Of a stretch of 64,000 bases of DNA, positions 59,752 to 64,000 are shown in pieces; position 1 is the stretch's first letter, and each line of letters opens with the position of its first letter. The notes under the pieces are model-generated. The model worked only from the letters and a program-made list of their open reading frames with translations, did not search any database and was not told the origin of the DNA. The stretch covers positions 558,001-622,000 of the forward strand of contig NZ_STGL01000003.1 of NCBI RefSeq assembly GCF_004919085.1, written 5' to 3'. Source of the stretch: Nocardioides sp. GY 10127 (GTDB lineage: Bacteria; Actinomycetota; Actinomycetes; Propionibacteriales; Nocardioidaceae). Made by a program: the position numbers and the translations under genes.

Positions 59752-60094
59752 GGCGGTGCGTCAGCAACCGGTGCGGCGCCTTCGGACGTTGCTGGCACAC
59801 CGCCCACCCGGCCGGCCCACCGGCGGTGCCCCAGCAACCGATCCACCGCCCCCGAACGTTGCTGGCACACCGCCCACCCAGCCGGCCGCCCACCAGCGGT
59901 GCCCCACCAACCGGTCCACCCACCAGGCACGTTGCTCACACACCGCCCACCCAGCCGGCCGCCCACCAGCGGTGCCCCACCAACCGATCCACCGCCCCCG
60001 AACGTTGCTGGCACACCGCCCACCCAGCCGGCCACACACCAGCGGTGGCCCAGCAACCGAACCACCCACCAGGCACGTTGCTCACACACCGCCC
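59752..60094. repeat. Array of five 73-bp palindromic repeats (family B)
   Basis: Units begin at 59752, 59822, 59896, 59969 and 60042. Each has a left arm GCGGTG-CCCA-CAACCG, a variable 15-20 base centre and a right arm ACGTTGCT--CACACCGCCC. Links between units are also similar (ACCCAGCCGGCCGCCCACC type). Two kinds of centre alternate irregularly. The array occupies the divergent intergenic region between the methyltransferase and the next gene. Confidence 0.88.
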
Positions 60095-60185
60095 ACCCGG
60101 CAGCAGCCCGCGACAGGAGAGTGCTGACGACACGGCTCGCCGCAAAAACCGCGTGTCGCCACCAGGACCCACCTACCCTCACCGA

Positions 60186-61559
60186 GTGACCGCCTCACCC
60201 CTCTCGCCAGCCCCACGCGTCCCACGCGCCCCGCGCCGGGCGCGTGTCGGACGCGCGGCCCGGGCAGGACGGGCAGACCGGGGCCCGATCGGGCGCCGGC
60301 TGGCCGCGCTGGTGGCGGCGGGGGCGCTGGCGTCGGCGGCGCTGGCCGGGTCAGCGGGGTCCGCCGTGTCGGCGAGCGGGTCGGCAGACGGGTCGGCGGG
60401 CGGGTCCGCCTCCCGCACGGGCGCCCTGGTGCTCGACCACGACGCGATCTCGTCGACCGGCGAGTCCGGCACCGAGGTGAGCGGCCGCAACGACGTCGTG
60501 CTGGGCCTCGGCGGCTCCGGCACCTCGGCCCGGACCAGCAGGCTCTCCCGCGTCCGACCCGGCGTCACCTACACCAAGCTCGTCTCGTCGTCCTCCCGCG
60601 GCACCACCCGCGCCACCCTGCTCACCGTCGACCTGCGCAACAAGCACATCGGGCTGGACGTGGTGGACGGCAGCAGCCTCACGGGCCTCTCCAGCGTCCG
60701 CTCCCTCATGGGCTCCACCAAGCGCTACGTGGCGGCGGTGAACGGCGACTTCTTCGACATCGAGGGCACCAACGCGCCCCTCGGCACCGCCTACTCCCCC
60801 ACCACCGGGCTGCTCAACGCGCGCTCGCAGGACTGGAACCAGACCCTCATGGTCAACCGGCGCGGCCGGGTCGTCTTCGACAAGGTGCAGCTGTACGGCC
60901 GGGTCGTCGGCATCCGGCACGGGCAGCTCACCAACGTCAACAGCGCCACCGTCATCGCCGGGGGCATCGGCCTCTACACCCGCCACTGGGGCTCGGGCTC
61001 GCCCGGCTACGCCGTGGTGGAGGGGCACCGCAAGCACGTGCGGATGGTCGTCATCCAGAACGGACGCGTGACCGCCAACCGCCCCCGGATCGTCTCCGGC
61101 CGCACGATCAAGGGCTCCATCCTGATCGGCCGCGGCTCGGGCGCCACCGCGCTCCGGGCGCTCGAGGTCGGCCAGCGGGTGACGGTGCGCCGCGGTCTCG
61201 TCGGCCATCCGCGGCTGGCCCTCACCGGCGGACGCATCTTCATCAACGACGGGGTCGGCCTCTCCACCCTCGACGACACCGAGACGGCACCCCGCACCGT
61301 CGTCGGCATCGACCGCGACACCGGTCAGCTCCTCATGCTCGCCATCGACGGCCGCTCCACGCGCAGCCGCGGCTTCACCCTCGACGAGCTGGTGAGCATC
61401 ATGGAGCAGCTCGGCGCCGACGAGGCCCTCAACCTCGACGGCGGCGGCTCGACCACGATGGTGGTCCGGCGCCAGGGCAGGCTCCGCACGATCAACACGC
61501 CGTCGGACGGGCGGGAGCGGGCGGTCGCGAACGCACTGGTCGTCACCTGGACGAAGTAG
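60186..61559 (+). CDS. Exported phosphodiester glycosidase (NAGPA-domain) protein
   Basis: 457 residues. The basic N-terminus is followed by a membrane or signal helix (RLAALVAAGALASAALAGSAGSAV) and a Ser/Gly linker. The NAGPA domain shows YVAAVNGDFFDIEGTNAPLG, RTVVGIDRDTGQLLMLAIDGRS and the hallmark LNLDGGGSTTMV near residue 420. Relatives cleave phosphodiester-linked sugars or act on teichoic acid-type polymers outside the cell. TACCCT ends seven bases before the GTG. Confidence 0.88.
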   Translation: MTASPLSPAPRVPRAPRRARVGRAARAGRADRGPIGRRLAALVAAGALASAALAGSAGSAVSASGSADGSAGGSASRTGALVLDHDAISSTGESGTEVSGRNDVVLGLGGSGTSARTSRLSRVRPGVTYTKLVSSSSRGTTRATLLTVDLRNKHIGLDVVDGSSLTGLSSVRSLMGSTKRYVAAVNGDFFDIEGTNAPLGTAYSPTTGLLNARSQDWNQTLMVNRRGRVVFDKVQLYGRVVGIRHGQLTNVNSATVIAGGIGLYTRHWGSGSPGYAVVEGHRKHVRMVVIQNGRVTANRPRIVSGRTIKGSILIGRGSGATALRALEVGQRVTVRRGLVGHPRLALTGGRIFINDGVGLSTLDDTETAPRTVVGIDRDTGQLLMLAIDGRSTRSRGFTLDELVSIMEQLGADEALNLDGGGSTTMVVRRQGRLRTINTPSDGRERAVANALVVTWTK

Positions 61560-61580
61560 CGCCGCAGGTACGGTGGCGCC

Positions 61581-62168
61581 GTGGCCCGCTTCACCCGCGC
61601 CGAGCTGGAGTCGTTCCGCGACACCTCGGTGCCCGACCTGCTGCCCGGCCCCGACCAGGAGCTGCGGCTCCTGTTCGTCGGCATCAACCCTGGCCTGTGG
61701 ACGGCGGCGACGCAGACCCACTTCGCCCACCCCGGGAACCGGTTCTACCCGGCCCTGCTGAGGGCGGGGGTCCTGACGGAACCGGTCGACCCCGCCGAGG
61801 GCATGACGGACGCCGACCGCGACCGCCTGCGCGCCCGGGGCATCGGCATCTCCAACCTGGCGCACCGCGCCACCGCGAAGGCCTCCGAGCTCAGCGACGA
61901 GGAGCTCCGGGAGGGCGGCGAGGCCCTGGCCCGGCTCGTCGACGACGCCCGGCCCCGGGTGGTCGCGGTGGCCGGCGTGACCGCCTACCGCTCCGCGTTC
62001 GGTGAGCGGAAGGCACAGCAGGGACGCCAGCCGCAGCCGATGCCCGGCACCCACCACCCCCACGAGCTCTGGGTGGTGCCGAACCCGTCCGGGCTCAACG
62101 CCCACGAGACCGTGGACAGCCTGGCGCGGGCCTACGCCGAGGTCGGACGCGCCGCCGGGCTGCTCTGA
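61581..62168 (+). CDS. mug: G/U mismatch-specific DNA glycosylase (Mug/TDG family)
   Basis: 195 residues. Active-site motif 1 is VGINPGLWTA with the catalytic Asn of GINPG, HFAHPGNRFYPAL follows, and motif 2 is NPSGLNAH. It removes uracil or ethenocytosine from mismatches. TACGGT ends seven bases before the GTG, suggesting a leaderless mRNA. Convergent with glgC. Confidence 0.93.
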   Translation: MARFTRAELESFRDTSVPDLLPGPDQELRLLFVGINPGLWTAATQTHFAHPGNRFYPALLRAGVLTEPVDPAEGMTDADRDRLRARGIGISNLAHRATAKASELSDEELREGGEALARLVDDARPRVVAVAGVTAYRSAFGERKAQQGRQPQPMPGTHHPHELWVVPNPSGLNAHETVDSLARAYAEVGRAAGLL

Positions 62169-62195
62169 GCGGACCAGCGCGCGTCCGGTACCGGG

Positions 62196-63440
62196 TCAGG
62201 CCGGGAAGACCTGGCCCTTCCCGACGACGGTGAGGCCCTCCTGGACGACGAAGCCACGCGCGCGGTCGGCGTCGGGGTCGACGCCCACCTGCGCGCCCGG
62301 CGGCACGATCACGTTCTTGTCGACGATCGCGTTGCGCACGACCGCGCCGGCCCCGACCCGCACGGCGTCGAGCAGCACCGAGCCGGTCACCTCCGCGCCG
62401 TCCTCGACGCGCACGGACGGGCTGAGCACCGAGCGCAGGACGTGGCCGCCGGTGAGCACGACGCCCGGCGAGAGCACGGTCTCGTCCGCGCTGGCCGGCG
62501 TCCCGTCGGCGCCCTGGACGACCTTGGCCGGCGGCTGCGGGCCGTAGGCGGTGTAGATCGGCCAGTCGTAGTTGTAGAGGTTGAAGACCGGCAGCGGGCT
62601 CACGAGGTCCATGTGGGACTCGTAGTAGCTGCGCAGCGTCCCGACGTCGCGCCAGTACCCGGAGTCGCGCTCGGTGCTGCCGGGCACCTCGTTCTCCCGG
62701 TAGTCGTAGACGCCGGCCTCCTTGTCGTCCACGAACGCGGGGACGATGTCGCCGCCCATGTCGTGCTTGGAGCCCTCCATCGCCGCGTCGCGGGTGACCG
62801 CCTCGACCAGCGCCTGCGCGTCGAAGACGTAGTTGCCCATGGAGGCCAGCACCTCGTGCGGGGCGTCGGGCAGGCCCACCGGATCGGTCGGCTTCTCCAG
62901 GAACTCGCGGATGCGGGTCGGCTCGTCCGGCACGACGTCGATGACGCCGAACTGGTGGGCCAGCGCGATGGGCTGGCGGATCGCGGCGACCGTGCACGCG
63001 GCACCGGACTCCACGTGCTGCGCCACCATCTGCGAGAAGTCCATCCGGTACACGTGGTCGGCACCGACCACGACCACGATGTCGGGCTGCTCGTCGCGCA
63101 CGAGGTTGAGCGACTGGTAGATCGCGTCGGCCGAGCCGAGGTACCAGTGCTTGCCGAGGCGCTGCTGCGCGGGCACCGGCGTCACGTAGTTGCCGAGCAG
63201 GTTCGACATGCGCCAGGTGGAGGAGATGTGGCGGTCGAGGCTGTGCGACTTGTACTGCGTCAGCACGACGACCTTGAGGTAGCCCGAGTTCACGACGTTC
63301 GACAAGGCGAAGTCGATGAGCCGGTAGATCCCCGCGTACGGCACGGCCGGCTTGGCCCGGTCCGCGGTGAGCGGCATGAGCCGCTTCCCCTCGCCGCCGG
63401 CCAGGACGATGGCCAGCACCTTCTTCCCGCTTCTGCGCAT
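62196..63440 (-). CDS. glgC: Glucose-1-phosphate adenylyltransferase
   Basis: 414 residues. The nucleotidyl site is [22 protein letters not shown], then GTADAIYQ-like [28 protein letters not shown] and YWRDVGTL. The C-terminal beta-helix ends in the family's [18 protein letters not shown]. It makes ADP-glucose for glycogen. ATG 63440 ([12 protein letters not shown]) is chosen; a GTG three codons upstream is possible. Divergent from glgA across 113 bases. Confidence 0.96.
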   Translation of the reverse strand: MRRSGKKVLAIVLAGGEGKRLMPLTADRAKPAVPYAGIYRLIDFALSNVVNSGYLKVVVLTQYKSHSLDRHISSTWRMSNLLGNYVTPVPAQQRLGKHWYLGSADAIYQSLNLVRDEQPDIVVVVGADHVYRMDFSQMVAQHVESGAACTVAAIRQPIALAHQFGVIDVVPDEPTRIREFLEKPTDPVGLPDAPHEVLASMGNYVFDAQALVEAVTRDAAMEGSKHDMGGDIVPAFVDDKEAGVYDYRENEVPGSTERDSGYWRDVGTLRSYYESHMDLVSPLPVFNLYNYDWPIYTAYGPQPPAKVVQGADGTPASADETVLSPGVVLTGGHVLRSVLSPSVRVEDGAEVTGSVLLDAVRVGAGAVVRNAIVDKNVIVPPGAQVGVDPDADRARGFVVQEGLTVVGKGQVFPA

Positions 63441-63553
63441 GGTGCGCACGCTATCCCCCGGAGGGCTCGCGCGGCAGAGCCGGAGGTGACATTCGTCCAG
63501 ATGAGGTGGGGCGTGCCTACTCAACCGGTGGGTCTGCGAGTAGGTTCCGGCTC

Positions 63554-64000
63554 GTGCGAGTCGACGTGCTGTCCAAGGAGTACCCCCCGGAGGTCTACGG
63601 CGGGGCCGGCGTCCACGTGGCCGAGCTGGTCCGGGCCCTGCGAGGCCTGGACGGGGTGGACGCCCGCGTCCACGCGTTCGGCGCCCCCCGCGACGAGGCC
63701 GGGACGTCCTCCTACGCCGAGCCGGTCGGCCTGGCCGGCGCCAACGCCGCGCTGCGCACCCTCGGGGTCGACCTGGAGATCGCGGCCGCCACCGGCGGCG
63801 CCGACCTGGTCCACTCGCACACCTGGTACGCCAACATGGCCGGCCACCTCTCCTCGCTGCTGCACGGCATGCCCCACGTGGTGAGCGCCCACAGCCTCGA
63901 GCCGCTGCGCCCGTGGAAGGCCGAGCAGCTCGGCGGCGGGTACCGGCTCTCCTCCTGGGCCGAGCGCACCGCCTACGAGGCGGCCGCCGGCGTCATCGCC
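63554..64000 (+). CDS. glgA: Glycogen synthase, actinobacterial GT4 type (5' part only)
   Basis: The first 149 codons are present; the rest lies beyond the window. [78 protein letters not shown] are typical of the corynebacterial-type GlgA, which extends glycogen or makes maltose 1-phosphate (GlgM) from ADP-glucose. Pairing with glgC supports that. TAGGTT ends eight bases before the GTG. Confidence 0.93.
   Translation, partial: MRVDVLSKEYPPEVYGGAGVHVAELVRALRGLDGVDARVHAFGAPRDEAGTSSYAEPVGLAGANAALRTLGVDLEIAAATGGADLVHSHTWYANMAGHLSSLLHGMPHVVSAHSLEPLRPWKAEQLGGGYRLSSWAERTAYEAAAGVIA

Noticed and set aside
59752..60094. CRISPR array
   Set aside because: The period is regular, but the repeated unit includes nearly the whole 73 bases with no unique spacers, and no cas genes are present.

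Overview
The window is high-GC DNA (by eye roughly three quarters G+C), densely packed, with many GTG starts. It has an actinobacterial gene complement: a coproporphyrin-type haem branch (hemE, hemY, hemQ), DUF3000 next to RNase D, an HrpA helicase with a long C-terminal region, Eis-like acetyltransferase, corynebacterial-type glgA beside glgC, and LigC plus LigD-type polymerase. This points to a high-GC Actinomycete, plausibly of the order Micrococcales; I would not name a genus.

Layout. 1-9.4 kb: a minus-strand phosphate-uptake operon (pstC-pstA-pstS, an 889-residue PstS-related surface protein, a sortase-like protein lacking its catalytic residues) and a further truncated PstS/Ig-like protein. 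A PHO-box-like direct repeat lies upstream; pstB and phoU are not in the window. 9.5-19.2 kb: housekeeping genes (HAD phosphatase, cysQ, pth, rplY, pepN, an NmrA/HxlR redox pair, prs, glmU). 19.6-22.4 kb: an exported Hcp-fold protein translationally coupled to a secreted beta-propeller protein, and a VOC protein. 22.4-28.2 kb: an atypical tRNA-Gln, a palindromic repeat array, LigC, a small AT-richer transcription unit ending in a strong terminator, a LigD-type polymerase and an Eis-like acetyltransferase.

28.2-41.1 kb: lipoproteins, msrB, an FAD oxidase, the haem genes, DUF3000-rnd, a sugar-type binding lipoprotein, a PemK/MazF-fold protein and a possible structured RNA. 41.2-45.4 kb: hrpA. 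45.4-48.9 kb: repeats, a small membrane protein and a PhoP/PhoR-like two-component pair with matching direct repeats in its own promoter. 48.9-56.6 kb: rocD behind a perfect palindrome, a divergent TetR/SDR pair, a ThrE-like exporter, a YbdK-type ligase and a FUSC membrane protein. 56.9-64 kb: a WS/DGAT acyltransferase, an orphan DNA methyltransferase, a five-unit 73-bp repeat array, a phosphodiester glycosidase-domain protein, mug, glgC and the start of glgA.

Two themes cut across the window. Several families of intergenic palindromes recur, two of them in arrays at separated loci. Many genes also carry a TANNNT hexamer 6-7 bp before the start codon, which suggests leaderless transcripts. 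The most unusual gene set is the surface-displayed phosphate operon with its degenerate sortase; the most unusual small elements are the terminator-ended mini-gene near 25.5 kb and the 73-bp repeats.
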